Shown piece by piece: positions 1-6,739 of a stretch of 12,858 nt of DNA (the stretch's first letter is position 1; each line of letters opens with the position of its first letter). Source of the DNA: Pseudomonadota bacterium (GTDB taxonomy: Bacteria; Pseudomonadota; Alphaproteobacteria; Caulobacterales; Aquidulcibacteraceae); assembly GCA_023410295.1 (NCBI GenBank), contig JAEYPY010000136.1:1-12858 (forward strand), read 5' to 3'. Position numbers and translations under genes: made by a program. The notes under the pieces are model-generated. The model had not been told where the DNA came from. It made no database searches and was given only the letters and a program-made list of their open reading frames with translations.

Positions 1-1588
1 GGTTGGGGCTCTCGCTTTTGGCAACGCCCGGCCGCGCGCGGGCGCCGGCGCGCACCGCGAGCCGCACATCCAGCATTTCGCTTTCGATGATAGCGCCGAC
101 ATTCATGCGGTGCGCTTGCGCGACGGCGGCGTTGCGCGCACGCCAGCGGCCGGTGTGCGGGTCTTGCACGATGCGCTTGTAGCGATCGTAGGCGCGCAGT
201 GCGTAGCCGCCGGTGGCGACAAGATCGATGACGCGGTCGAACTGGGCGCGGGAGAGATCGACGTAAGGCGCGGTGGAGATCACCTCTTCGTAGAGTTCGT
301 CTGCATCGAACGGCGCGCCACAGGCGCAGCCCATGATGTGCTGCGCCAGGCAATCCAGGCCGCCGATGCGCGGATCGGCTCCATCGAGCGCGCCTTCGCC
401 GACGGCCTCCTGGGCGCAACGGCATTCCAACACTTCGAAGCGGTTCGATGGCGCGAGCAGCGCGTTCGAAGGCTCATCAAGCCGGTGATTGGCGCGGCCG
501 ATGCGCTGCACCAGGCGCGCGCAACCTTTTGGCGCGCCAATCTGGATGACGAGATCGACATCGCCCCAGTCGATGCCGAGATCGAGCGTCGAGGTGCACA
601 CAACGGCGCGCAGCTGACCAGCGGCCATCGCCGCTTCCACTTTGCGCCGCTGGCCGACATCGAGCGAGCCGTGGTGCAGCGCGATGGGCAAGCCGTCGTC
701 ATTGATGCGCCAGAGTTCCTGGAAGGTCATCTCCGCCTGCGCGCGCGTATTGACGAACACAAGCGCCAGCCGCGCGCGTTTGATGGCTTCATAGATCTCC
801 GGCATCGCGTGGCGCGCGGTGTGGCCAGCCCAGGGAATGCGCGCGTCGGTGTCGAGCACATCGATGTTGGGTTTGGCGCCGGGCGGGGCTTTCACGAGCC
901 CCCCTCCCCGTTGGGGGGTGGGGCCCACCCTGCCCTCCTCCACAAGGGCGGGGGGTGAGCCTAGAAGCCACTTCGCCAAGGCGTCTTCATCCGCAACCGT
1001 TGCGCTCAGACCGATCCGCCGATGCCTCGGCGCCCAGCGGGCGATGCGCGCGAGCGCGAGCGCCAGGAGATCGCCGCGCTTGGTGGGGGCGATGGCGTGA
1101 ATCTCGTCGATCACCACGGCCTGCAAATCTTCGAAGAAAACGCGCGCGTGTTCGGAGGCGATGAGCAGGCAGAGCTGCTCAGGCGTGGTGAGCAGCATGT
1201 CCGGCGGATGCGCGCGCTGGCGTTGGCGTTTGTGCGCAGGGGTATCGCCGGTGCGCGTCTCGATGCGCACGGAGAGGCCCATTTCGCGCACCGGGATTTC
1301 GAGATTGCGCGCGACGTCCGTGGTCAGCGCCTTGAGCGGGGAGATGTAGAGCGTGTGCAGCTTATGGGGACGGCGCAAGCCGCCCTCCTCCGCGATCGGC
1401 GCAAGTTCGATGAGGCTAGGCAGGAAGCCGGCCAACGTCTTGCCGGCGCCGGTCGGGGCGATGAGCAAGGTGGAGAGCCCGGCCTGGGCGCGACGGAGCA
1501 GTTCGAGCGGGTGCGCGCGCGGTCGCCAGCCGCGGCTGGCGAACCAGTGTGCGAAAGGTGCGGGAAGCTGAGGCTCGCCGGAATCCAT
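1..1588 (-). CDS. Ligase-associated Lhr-type DEXH-box DNA helicase (3' end beyond window)
   Basis: The frame is open from an ATG at 1588 to the window edge, giving 529 codons without a stop. It is an SF2 helicase of the Lhr group, which unwinds DNA during repair and is often found next to a DNA ligase and nuclease gene. Visible motifs are Walker A APTGAGKT (residues 44-51), DEIH (161-164) and SAT (195-197). The second RecA domain follows, with VFVNTRAQAE, HHGSLDVGQRRKVEAAM and the arginine-finger motif QRIGRANHRL. The family Q-motif region usually reads HQ but here reads HP (26-27). Residues about 210-231 are an extra segment encoded by a palindromic repeat between motif III and the IPWAGH segment. 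No Shine-Dalgarno precedes the ATG; a TAGTTT hexamer lies six bases upstream of it, so the transcript may be leaderless. The long plus-strand open frames here are antisense shadows. The identity is firm; the exact subfamily is from memory. Confidence 0.93.
   Translation of the reverse strand, partial: MDSGEPQLPAPFAHWFASRGWRPRAHPLELLRRAQAGLSTLLIAPTGAGKTLAGFLPSLIELAPIAEEGGLRRPHKLHTLYISPLKALTTDVARNLEIPVREMGLSVRIETRTGDTPAHKRQRQRAHPPDMLLTTPEQLCLLIASEHARVFFEDLQAVVIDEIHAIAPTKRGDLLALALARIARWAPRHRRIGLSATVADEDALAKWLLGSPPALVEEGRVGPTPQRGGGLVKAPPGAKPNIDVLDTDARIPWAGHTARHAMPEIYEAIKRARLALVFVNTRAQAEMTFQELWRINDDGLPIALHHGSLDVGQRRKVEAAMAAGQLRAVVCTSTLDLGIDWGDVDLVIQIGAPKGCARLVQRIGRANHRLDEPSNALLAPSNRFEVLECRCAQEAVGEGALDGADPRIGGLDCLAQHIMGCACGAPFDADELYEEVISTAPYVDLSRAQFDRVIDLVATGGYALRAYDRYKRIVQDPHTGRWRARNAAVAQAHRMNVGAIIESEMLDVRLAVRAGARARPGVAKSESPN
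897..961. repeat. GC-rich palindromic repeat inserted in frame in the helicase gene
   Basis: The stretch contains two imperfect hairpins back to back. The left one pairs CCCCTCCCC with GGGGGGTGGGG around GTT (901-923). The right one pairs CACCCTGCCCT with AGGGCGGGGGGTG (928-957). Runs of C and G on alternate strands are unlike the flanking codons. Read on the minus strand it encodes a Pro/Gly-rich segment (SPPALVEEGRVGPTPQRGGG) with no counterpart in the helicase family as I remember it, and both sides return to family-like sequence. The look is that of the dispersed REP/BIME-like palindromes of alphaproteobacterial genomes. Only one copy is in this window, so its repeat status is inferred. 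Confidence 0.7.
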
Positions 1589-1631
1589 GGATGAAAACTA
1601 GCTCGGCTGGCGTGAAGCGGCGATCCCGGCC

Positions 1632-1659
1632 TTGGCCGCGCCGCAATCCGAGATAGTGT
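1632..1659 (+). promoter_or_regulatory. Candidate promoter for a leaderless gene at 1668
   Basis: TTGGCC (1632-1637) and TAGTGT (1654-1659) are separated by 16 bases, and the ATG at 1668 begins eight bases after the second hexamer. A start point seven or eight bases after the -10 would fall at the ATG itself. No Shine-Dalgarno sequence is present. The 79-base gap is shared with the divergent helicase gene. Confidence 0.45.
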
Positions 1660-1667
1660 CAGCGCCC

Positions 1668-2348
1668 ATGTTTCGCATCCTCTGCACTGCGGCGGCCACG
1701 GCTACGCTCCTGTTCGCGGGCATTGCTGGCGCACAGCAGGGCGTCGGTTCGGCGGTACTGGCGCAGGCGGCTGCCGCAACCCGCGTCGCCAAGGCCGAGT
1801 ACGCGTTCGACTTGGAGATCAACTCGGCGAAGTTGAACTGGCGCGCCCGGTTCGACCCGGCGCAGACGCCGGGCCTGCGCCTAGTGCAGCCGCGCCGCGA
1901 AGATCTAGCCAACGATGAGCGCCGCGCCTTCGATCGCATGGCAGCGGAGTTCGAGGGCGTGTCCTGGTGTGCGAGCGAACAGATGGCGCGCGTCGCCGAT
2001 GTGCGGCTGTTGCGCGAAGACGCCGCGAGCGCGGTCTACACGTTTCAGCCGACGCCGGAGAGCATTCGCGGCGAACAGGCGCGCCGGTTCGCCAGCCGGC
2101 TGCGCGGTGAAGCCACGATCGACAAGGCCGCGGGCGACATCACGCGCGTGCGCCTCTTCACGCCGGAAGCATTCAGCCCGTTTCCGCTGGTGCGTGTGGA
2201 CAGCGCCGATATCGCCATAAGTTGCGCCACGGCGCCGAATGGGCGGCGCTACGCGGCCGAGACGGTGACAGTGCTGCGCGGCAGCGCTTTCGGCAGCGCA
2301 TTCAACGAACGCTCCGTACAGCGCGCGCGCAATCTCAGCGCAATCTGA
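1668..2348 (+). CDS. Secreted or periplasmic protein of unknown function
   Basis: This is a 226-residue protein. Residues 1-22 form a signal peptide: MFRILC, a hydrophobic run, then a signal-peptidase-I-type AGA/QQ end. The mature part is mixed alpha/beta with basic patches and two cysteines (C101 in VSWCAS and C186 in AISCAT) that could form a disulfide bond in the periplasm. There is no lipobox and no repeat. I do not recognise a family. A longer frame from a TTG at 1632 exists, but it would put residues ahead of the signal peptide and overlap the probable promoter, so the ATG at 1668 is preferred. The next gene in the same direction follows after 43 bases and may be partly co-transcribed. 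That it is a gene is fairly secure; its function is unknown. Confidence 0.82.
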   Translation: MFRILCTAAATATLLFAGIAGAQQGVGSAVLAQAAAATRVAKAEYAFDLEINSAKLNWRARFDPAQTPGLRLVQPRREDLANDERRAFDRMAAEFEGVSWCASEQMARVADVRLLREDAASAVYTFQPTPESIRGEQARRFASRLRGEATIDKAAGDITRVRLFTPEAFSPFPLVRVDSADIAISCATAPNGRRYAAETVTVLRGSAFGSAFNERSVQRARNLSAI

Positions 2349-2354
2349 TTGCAC

Positions 2355-2383
2355 TCGACGCGATGCGGTCGCCGCGCTAGCAA
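2355..2383 (+). promoter_or_regulatory. Candidate promoter for a leaderless gene at 2392
   Basis: TCGACG (2355-2360), a 17-base spacer and TAGCAA (2378-2383) lie just upstream of the ATG at 2392, with eight bases between. The GGGGCGG directly before the ATG is too close to act as a normal Shine-Dalgarno. The layout matches that at 1632-1668. Confidence 0.45.
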
Positions 2384-2391
2384 CGGGGCGG

Positions 2392-3084
2392 ATGTACCAG
2401 AGCCTTGACCCCGTCCGCATCGTTGAGACGCTGGAGCGACTCTGCTGCCGCATCGACGCACGTTTTCCGGGGTCAGGCCTGAGCCGCCTCTGCCGCGAGC
2501 TGATCGCGACCTCGCAGAGCACCGCGGCGCTGGCGGCGGAGCTGGCGCGGCCAAACTGGCCGCTGCGGTTCAGCATTGGCGCGATTATCGTACTCGGCCT
2601 CATCGCCCAGATCGCGGCGGCGAAGTATCTGCACCTGGAAGAGATCGAGGCCAATGTCGGGCTGCTGCAAAGCCTGGAAGCTGCGGTGAACCTGCTCATC
2701 CTGTTTGGGGGCGCGGCGTGGTTTTTGCTGACGCTGGAAGAGCGCTTGCCGCGGCGGCGGGCGCTCGATGCGCTGCACACGCTGCGCTCGATGGCTCATG
2801 TGATCGACATGCACCAGCTGACCAAAGACCCGGTTGCGCTGATCCAGGAGCGCGCACCGCCGCGGCCGATGACCAAGTTCGAGCTGACGCGCTATCTCGA
2901 TTATTGCGCGGAAATGTTGGCGCTCATCGGCAAGCTCGCGGCGCTTTATGGCGAGCGCATGCGCGACCCGGTCGTTATCGAAGCGGTAACAGAAATCGAG
3001 AACCTGACGACCGGATTGGCGCGCAAGATCTGGCAGAAAATCTCGCTGGTCGGCGGGATCGAGGAGCCTCAAGCCTACACTTAA
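2392..3084 (+). CDS. Two-helix membrane protein of unknown function
   Basis: This is a 230-residue protein with no signal peptide. Two hydrophobic segments are visible: about residues 57-79 (WPLRFSIGAIIVLGL region) and about 96-115 (AAVNLLILFGGAAWFLL region). The connecting loop is short and acidic, so both long soluble ends probably sit in the cytoplasm. The N-terminal part (MYQSLDPVRIVETLERL) is helical. The C-terminal part carries HVIDMHQLTKDP (136-147) and a helical segment ending in LARKIWQKISLVGG. These stretches resemble a conserved uncharacterised bacterial family, but I cannot name it. A receiver-domain gene follows after 81 bases on the same strand, so the two may act together in signalling; that is inference from position only. 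Confidence 0.85.
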   Translation: MYQSLDPVRIVETLERLCCRIDARFPGSGLSRLCRELIATSQSTAALAAELARPNWPLRFSIGAIIVLGLIAQIAAAKYLHLEEIEANVGLLQSLEAAVNLLILFGGAAWFLLTLEERLPRRRALDALHTLRSMAHVIDMHQLTKDPVALIQERAPPRPMTKFELTRYLDYCAEMLALIGKLAALYGERMRDPVVIEAVTEIENLTTGLARKIWQKISLVGGIEEPQAYT

Positions 3085-3165
3085 GCCTTTATCAACCGGG
3101 CCTTTCAGCACTTCATCAATGCGTTCATGGTAACCATGCAGGCTTCTGTGGGGAGCCGTGCGTCC

Positions 3166-4068
3166 ATGATCGAGGATGCTTTCGATCCATCTGGCCTGAC
3201 TGCGCTCGTGCTGGACGAGAACCATTACGAGCGCGGGATCTCGCTTGATCAGCTGCGTGCGATGGGCTTTGGCCGCGTGATCGGCGCGCAAAACACGCTC
3301 GAAGCGTGGGACGGTCTGCGGCGCAGCAATCCGCACATCATGCTGATGGAATGGTTCGGCGACAGCGAGGCGCTGGACTTCGTGCGCCGCATTCGTTTGT
3401 CGGAAGAATTGCCGAACCGGGCTATCTCGATATTCATGCTGACGACGCGCGGTTCGCAGGCGCACGTGGAAGCGGCCCGCGGCGCAGGCGTCGATGGTTT
3501 CTTGCGCAAGCCGATTTCGGCGCTGGCGCTCCAGCAGCGCGTGCGCACCGTAATCGCGAACCCACAGCCGTTCGTGGTGACGGCCTCTTATGTTGGTCCC
3601 TGCCGACGGCGGCGCCGCCCTGATCTCAATTATCTTGGCCCCTTGCGCCGCCTCGATGACACTGCACCAGAGGCGCTGGTAAGCGGCGATGAAACGGAAC
3701 TCGATCTCAAGGCCGAGCTGGCGCGCGCGCGTGTACTGGCGCTGGAGGTGTGCGTTAAAGCGCTGACAACCCGTGACGCCAAGGCCGCGCGCGACGTCTA
3801 CCGAGCCGTGCAGGAAGTGGTCAGCGTCGGCGAAGAGATCGGCGATCCGAGCCTCACCTTGGGCGCGCGGGAAATGGCGCGCTATCTGCAGGCGCAAGGC
3901 GCGACCGATCGGCTAGACCCGGAAGTCGTGCGCACACACGTGGCGGCGCTGCACCAGCTCGTCCACCTGCCGCACGCGCTCTGTGAGGAGCGTCAGCGCG
4001 TGGCCGAGAGCTTGAAGCGCATGGTCGATAAGAAGCTGCGCCAAGCAGCGGCAGCGAACGCCGCCTAG
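3166..4068 (+). CDS. Pseudo-receiver (CheY-like) protein with C-terminal helical domain
   Basis: With the start at 3166 the protein has 300 residues. Residues 11-131 form a CheY-like receiver fold. The acidic pocket is D17/E18 (VLDEN), T93-T94 sits in MLTT and the conserved lysine is K115 (FLRKP). At the phosphoacceptor position, HIMLMEW, the Asp is replaced by E62, and the following loop lacks the usual Pro and DG. After the receiver comes a basic linker (SYVGPCRRRRRPD, 141-153), a motif common after receivers in alphaproteobacteria. The remaining residues, about 178-290, look helical, with no DNA-binding or enzyme motif I recognise. The start at 3166 has GGGGAG about ten bases upstream; ATGs at 3127 and 3136 are in frame but lack a binding site. 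Its stop overlaps that of the convergent hydrolase at a shared CTAG. Confidence 0.85.
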   Translation: MIEDAFDPSGLTALVLDENHYERGISLDQLRAMGFGRVIGAQNTLEAWDGLRRSNPHIMLMEWFGDSEALDFVRRIRLSEELPNRAISIFMLTTRGSQAHVEAARGAGVDGFLRKPISALALQQRVRTVIANPQPFVVTASYVGPCRRRRRPDLNYLGPLRRLDDTAPEALVSGDETELDLKAELARARVLALEVCVKALTTRDAKAARDVYRAVQEVVSVGEEIGDPSLTLGAREMARYLQAQGATDRLDPEVVRTHVAALHQLVHLPHALCEERQRVAESLKRMVDKKLRQAAAANAA

Positions 4069-5099
4069 AGCTGGCCCTTCAGTGCGGCGGCCGTTTCGCG
4101 CGCAATGCGGCGAATGGCGGCTTCCGCGGCGGGCGTCGCTGACGGGAATGCGACGAAACCGTGCGGCAATGAATCGAAGCGCGTGTACGCGACCTTGACG
4201 CCCGATTCCTCCAAGCGCTTGGCGTAGGCCTCGCCCTGATCGAGCAGCATGTCGAACCCGGCGCCATAAACGAGCGCGGGCGCAAGCCCGCGCAGATCTT
4301 CGGTGCGCCCGGGCGAGATGCGCCGATCGCTGGGATCGATGTTGTCGGGCAGATAGTGCTTGATGAAGAAATCGATGGTGTCGTTAGTCAAAGGGAACGC
4401 GTCGGCGAAATCGTGCATTGACGGCGTCTCGCTGACGAGATCGAGCCCCGGATAGATCAGGAGCTGCAGCACCGGAGACTTGGTCTTGCGAAACTCCTGC
4501 GCGACGACGGCCGCGAAATTGCCGCCCATGGAATCGCCGCCCACAGCCGCGCGGCCAACCGGCGCGCCATAGCGCGCAGCGTTCTCCACGCCCCAGAGAT
4601 AGGCGGCGATGCAGTCCTCGAGACCGGTCGGAAACTTGTGTTCGGGCGCGAGGCGATAATCGACCGATAGCACCGGCGCGCCGGCTTCCTTGGCGATGAG
4701 GCCGCAAAGGCGATGGCAATCCTCCATCGTGCCGACGACGCCGCCGCCAAAATGGAAAAAGACCAGCATGGCCGCGGAATTGTCGCGCACCGTCGGTAAG
4801 TAGAGCCGGCACGGCACTGAGTGGCTGCGGCCGGTGACATAGACGCGGTCAGTGCGGACGCCGCGCACGGACGAGCCGCCGAAAGTTTCGCTGAGCGCCA
4901 TGGTTTGCGCGCGGAGCTTCGCCGGCGTCATCGTCGCCCAATCGACGCCGCGCTCGCGCGCTTTGGCTTCTAGGAATTGCATGCGCGGGTCGAGGGTCAT
5001 GCCGCGCACGGTGCGCGGCTCCCCGCCCGACGCCTTAAGCAGCGACGCTTCGGAACGCGACAAAGCAAAATGAGCAAGCGCCTTGCGCAGCCAGGACAC
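4065..5099 (-). CDS. Alpha/beta hydrolase, hormone-sensitive-lipase type esterase
   Basis: This 344-residue enzyme probably hydrolyses short-chain acyl esters in the cytoplasm. The oxyanion-hole motif reads HFGGGVVG (116-123) in place of the common HGGGF/W. The nucleophile is S190 in GDSMGG, the acid is D283 in FDMLLDQGEAYAKRL and the base is H313 in PHGF. DYRLAPEHKFP (147-157) is a hallmark of the family. The start is a GTG at 5099 with GGAG about ten bases upstream, in the 20-base gap after the TetR gene. The two genes share a strand and are probably one operon, so the regulator likely controls the esterase. Its true substrate cannot be read from the sequence. The first 35 or so residues are family-variable. 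Confidence 0.93.
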   Translation of the reverse strand: MSWLRKALAHFALSRSEASLLKASGGEPRTVRGMTLDPRMQFLEAKARERGVDWATMTPAKLRAQTMALSETFGGSSVRGVRTDRVYVTGRSHSVPCRLYLPTVRDNSAAMLVFFHFGGGVVGTMEDCHRLCGLIAKEAGAPVLSVDYRLAPEHKFPTGLEDCIAAYLWGVENAARYGAPVGRAAVGGDSMGGNFAAVVAQEFRKTKSPVLQLLIYPGLDLVSETPSMHDFADAFPLTNDTIDFFIKHYLPDNIDPSDRRISPGRTEDLRGLAPALVYGAGFDMLLDQGEAYAKRLEESGVKVAYTRFDSLPHGFVAFPSATPAAEAAIRRIARETAAALKGQL

Positions 5100-5119
5100 G
5101 CTACGAATTCTCCTTCGCC

Positions 5120-5740
5120 TCAGGCTTTGCGAGCCGCGCCGACCAGGCCCTTGAGGATGAGACCCGTGGCGAAGTCCGCAGCCGCCACGACATCAGGCGG
5201 CGAGCGGCGCAGCATCGCCGCGCCCACCTCTTGCGCAGTGCCGATGCAGGCGCAAGCGAGATAATCGGCATCTACGCGTGGTGCGTCGCCGCGTGCGATG
5301 GCTTCTTCGAGGCTTTGGCGGACTTCTTGATAGACGGAAACCATTTCCGGCGTGTCCATCCGGATCACGTGCGGGCGCCGTTCGTCGGCCGGACGGCCTT
5401 CGATGCTGTTATCCTCAACGATGAAGCGGAAGTAGGCGACGAAGGCGCTGTGCAGATAATCCTCGAAGCTACGCGCGTTCTCCCGCGCCATACGCAGGAT
5501 CGGCCGAAACCGGCGGGCGCCGTCATCGGCCAGCGCTTCGAACACCTCCTCCTTGGAGCGGAAGTAATTGTAGAAGGTTCCGGACGCGAGTTCAGTGCCA
5601 CGGATGATGTCGCGCACCGTCGCGGCCTCGTAGCCAAGCTGGGCGAACACGCGCCGCGCCGCCGCCAGGATCGCCAGCCGGTTCGCCGCCTTCGTCTTCT
5701 CACGCTTGCCGATCGGCTCGATCGAAGCCGTCTCGCTCAT
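5120..5740 (-). CDS. TetR-family transcriptional regulator
   Basis: This is a 206-residue repressor-type regulator. The N-terminal helix-turn-helix domain spans about residues 22-66, with ILAAARRVFAQLGYEAATVRD leading into the recognition helix region LASGTFYNYFRSKEEVF. This is followed by a ligand-binding helical domain that I cannot assign to an effector. The start at 5740 has GGGAG five bases upstream. An open frame extends upstream to 5965, but that part runs through the promoter and into the divergent thioesterase gene, so it is rejected. The gene is divergent from two thioesterases and followed by an esterase. This suggests control of acyl-ester or fatty-acid-like substrate use, possibly with an acyl-CoA as effector; that is inference. 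Confidence 0.93.
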   Translation of the reverse strand: MSETASIEPIGKREKTKAANRLAILAAARRVFAQLGYEAATVRDIIRGTELASGTFYNYFRSKEEVFEALADDGARRFRPILRMARENARSFEDYLHSAFVAYFRFIVEDNSIEGRPADERRPHVIRMDTPEMVSVYQEVRQSLEEAIARGDAPRVDADYLACACIGTAQEVGAAMLRRSPPDVVAAADFATGLILKGLVGAARKA

Positions 5741-5778
5741 GTTCGCTCCCGCGAAGCCCCTGCCCCGTCCCGTAACGC

Positions 5779-5808
5779 TATAACGCCAGAAAAATGACAT
5801 TCCGTCAA
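5779..5808 (-). promoter_or_regulatory. Candidate sigma-70 promoter of the TetR-hydrolase operon
   Basis: On the minus strand TTGACG (5808-5803) and GTTATA (5784-5779) are separated by 18 bases. The start of transcription would fall near 5772, leaving a leader of about 32 bases with a Shine-Dalgarno. The -35 hexamer overlaps the TGAC-N5-GTCA dyad, which would give autorepression. Confidence 0.5.
5795..5807. promoter_or_regulatory. Dyad operator between the TetR gene and the thioesterases
   Basis: TGAC (5795-5798) and GTCA (5804-5807) form an inverted repeat around ATTCC, with AAA and ATTT extending the symmetry outward. It overlaps the -35 of the TetR promoter and ends three bases before the -35-like hexamer of the thioesterase promoter. 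It is the only clear dyad in the 106-base intergenic region and is the likely binding site of the TetR protein. Confidence 0.6.
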
Positions 5809-5809
5809 T

Positions 5810-5839
5810 TTGTTGCCCTAACGCGAACGCTGCTAGCAA
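5810..5839 (+). promoter_or_regulatory. Candidate promoter of the thioesterase pair
   Basis: TTGTTG (5810-5815), an 18-base spacer and TAGCAA (5834-5839) precede the ATG at 5847 by seven bases. The AGCAGG touching the ATG has no spacing and would not serve as a normal Shine-Dalgarno, so the message may be leaderless. Confidence 0.4.
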
Positions 5840-5846
5840 GAGCAGG

Positions 5847-6329
5847 ATGAGCGACGAAACCCAGTACGGTGCAGGCGCGGACGTCGTCGAGCGCGTCCGC
5901 ACCATGATGGCATGGACCCCGCAGGGACGGGCGCTCGGGCTTGAGGTAACCAAGCTTGAGGGCAATCGCGTGTGCGGCCGGGCGCCCTACAAGCCCGAGT
6001 TGGTTGGCGATCCCGAGACCGGCGTGATCGCTGGGGGCGTCATCACCACGTTCCTCGATCAGCTCTGCGGCATGGCGGCGGTGTTGGCGATGAAGGATCC
6101 ATCGATGGTGGCGACCATTGATATCCGCATCGATTACATGCGCGGCGCCACGCCGGGGCGCGACGTGCTGGCCGAAGCGCATTGCTACAAGATTGGCCGC
6201 AACGTCGCCTTCGTGCGCGCCGTCGCCTACGACGACACGCCCGACAATCCGATCGCGCACGCGACGTCCACCTTCATGCTCAACGCCACGCGCAAGTTCG
6301 GCGCGAATCTGAAGGAGAAGAAAAAGTGA
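5847..6329 (+). CDS. Hotdog-fold (PaaI-like) acyl-CoA thioesterase, first of a pair
   Basis: This is a 160-residue hotdog-fold protein of the PaaI group, which hydrolyses acyl-CoA or aryl-CoA thioesters. The core motif reads IAGGVITTFLDQLCG (61-75). The catalytic-type Asp is present (D71), but the His of the usual HGG motif is Ala (A62). The central strand with ATIDIRIDYMRGA (89-101) is typical. The C-terminus ends in a lysine-rich tail (KEKKK) that overlaps the start of the second hotdog gene by four bases (GTGA). Such overlap suggests coupled translation and perhaps a hetero-oligomer. The gene lies divergent from a TetR regulator with a shared dyad operator. The substrate is unknown. Confidence 0.9.
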   Translation: MSDETQYGAGADVVERVRTMMAWTPQGRALGLEVTKLEGNRVCGRAPYKPELVGDPETGVIAGGVITTFLDQLCGMAAVLAMKDPSMVATIDIRIDYMRGATPGRDVLAEAHCYKIGRNVAFVRAVAYDDTPDNPIAHATSTFMLNATRKFGANLKEKKK

Positions 6330-6739
6330 GCGCGCAGCAGGAGCGGCTCACCGAGGCGCTCGCGCGCATTCCGTACGCGACGTTTTTGGGCGTGCGCGCT
6401 GAGCTCAAGGGCGATGAGCTGACGCTGGTGCTGCCTTACAGCGAACACTTGGTCGGCAATCCCGTGCTGCCGGCGCTGCATGGCGGCGTGGTTGCGGCGT
6501 TGCTTGAGCTGACCGCGATCACACAACTGGCGATCACGTCCAACAGCACCCGCTTTCCCAAGACAATCGATGTCGGCTTCGACTATCTGCGCTCAGGCCG
6601 GCCCATCGACACCTACGCCCGCGCCAAGGTGATCAAGGTCGGCCGCCGCATCGCCAATGTGCAAGCCGAGGCCTGGCAACGCGAACGCGGCCAGCCGATT
6701 GCCGCTATGCATGGGCATTTCTTGGTGGAGAGTGAGTAG
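6326..6739 (+). CDS. Hotdog-fold (PaaI-like) acyl-CoA thioesterase, second of a pair
   Basis: This 137-residue protein starts at a GTG (6326) that overlaps the upstream TGA, with AAGGAG about ten bases before it inside the first gene. The core motif is HGGVVAALLELTA (52-64). The HGG His is kept (H52), but the Asp nine residues on is Glu (E61). Its FDYLRSGRPIDTYARAKVIKVGRR stretch matches the strand order of the first hotdog protein, so the two look like ancient duplicates. Length is normal for a single hotdog domain. A start further upstream is open in frame but lies wholly inside the first gene and is rejected. The last codons run into a small inverted repeat. Confidence 0.88.
   Translation: MSAQQERLTEALARIPYATFLGVRAELKGDELTLVLPYSEHLVGNPVLPALHGGVVAALLELTAITQLAITSNSTRFPKTIDVGFDYLRSGRPIDTYARAKVIKVGRRIANVQAEAWQRERGQPIAAMHGHFLVESE

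Noticed and set aside
110..1594. Long plus-strand open frames (110-958 and 1022-1594)
   Set aside because: They are antisense to a clear helicase frame with all SF2 motifs; high GC content keeps the opposite strand open. The products are Arg/Ala/His-rich with no family pattern.
3126..3138. Palindrome CATGGT-A-ACCATG upstream of the pseudo-receiver gene
   Set aside because: A single 13-base palindrome of this kind can occur by chance in a window this size and no promoter elements are placed around it.
2473..3897. A 474-codon minus-strand open frame
   Set aside because: It spans two well-supported plus-strand genes and the gap between them, and its product is Arg/His/Gln-rich without motifs or membrane segments. 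It is a GC-driven shadow.
5741..5965. 75-residue N-terminal extension of the TetR frame
   Set aside because: It would cover the promoters and operator and the start of the divergent gene. The start at 5740 has a Shine-Dalgarno and fits the family length.
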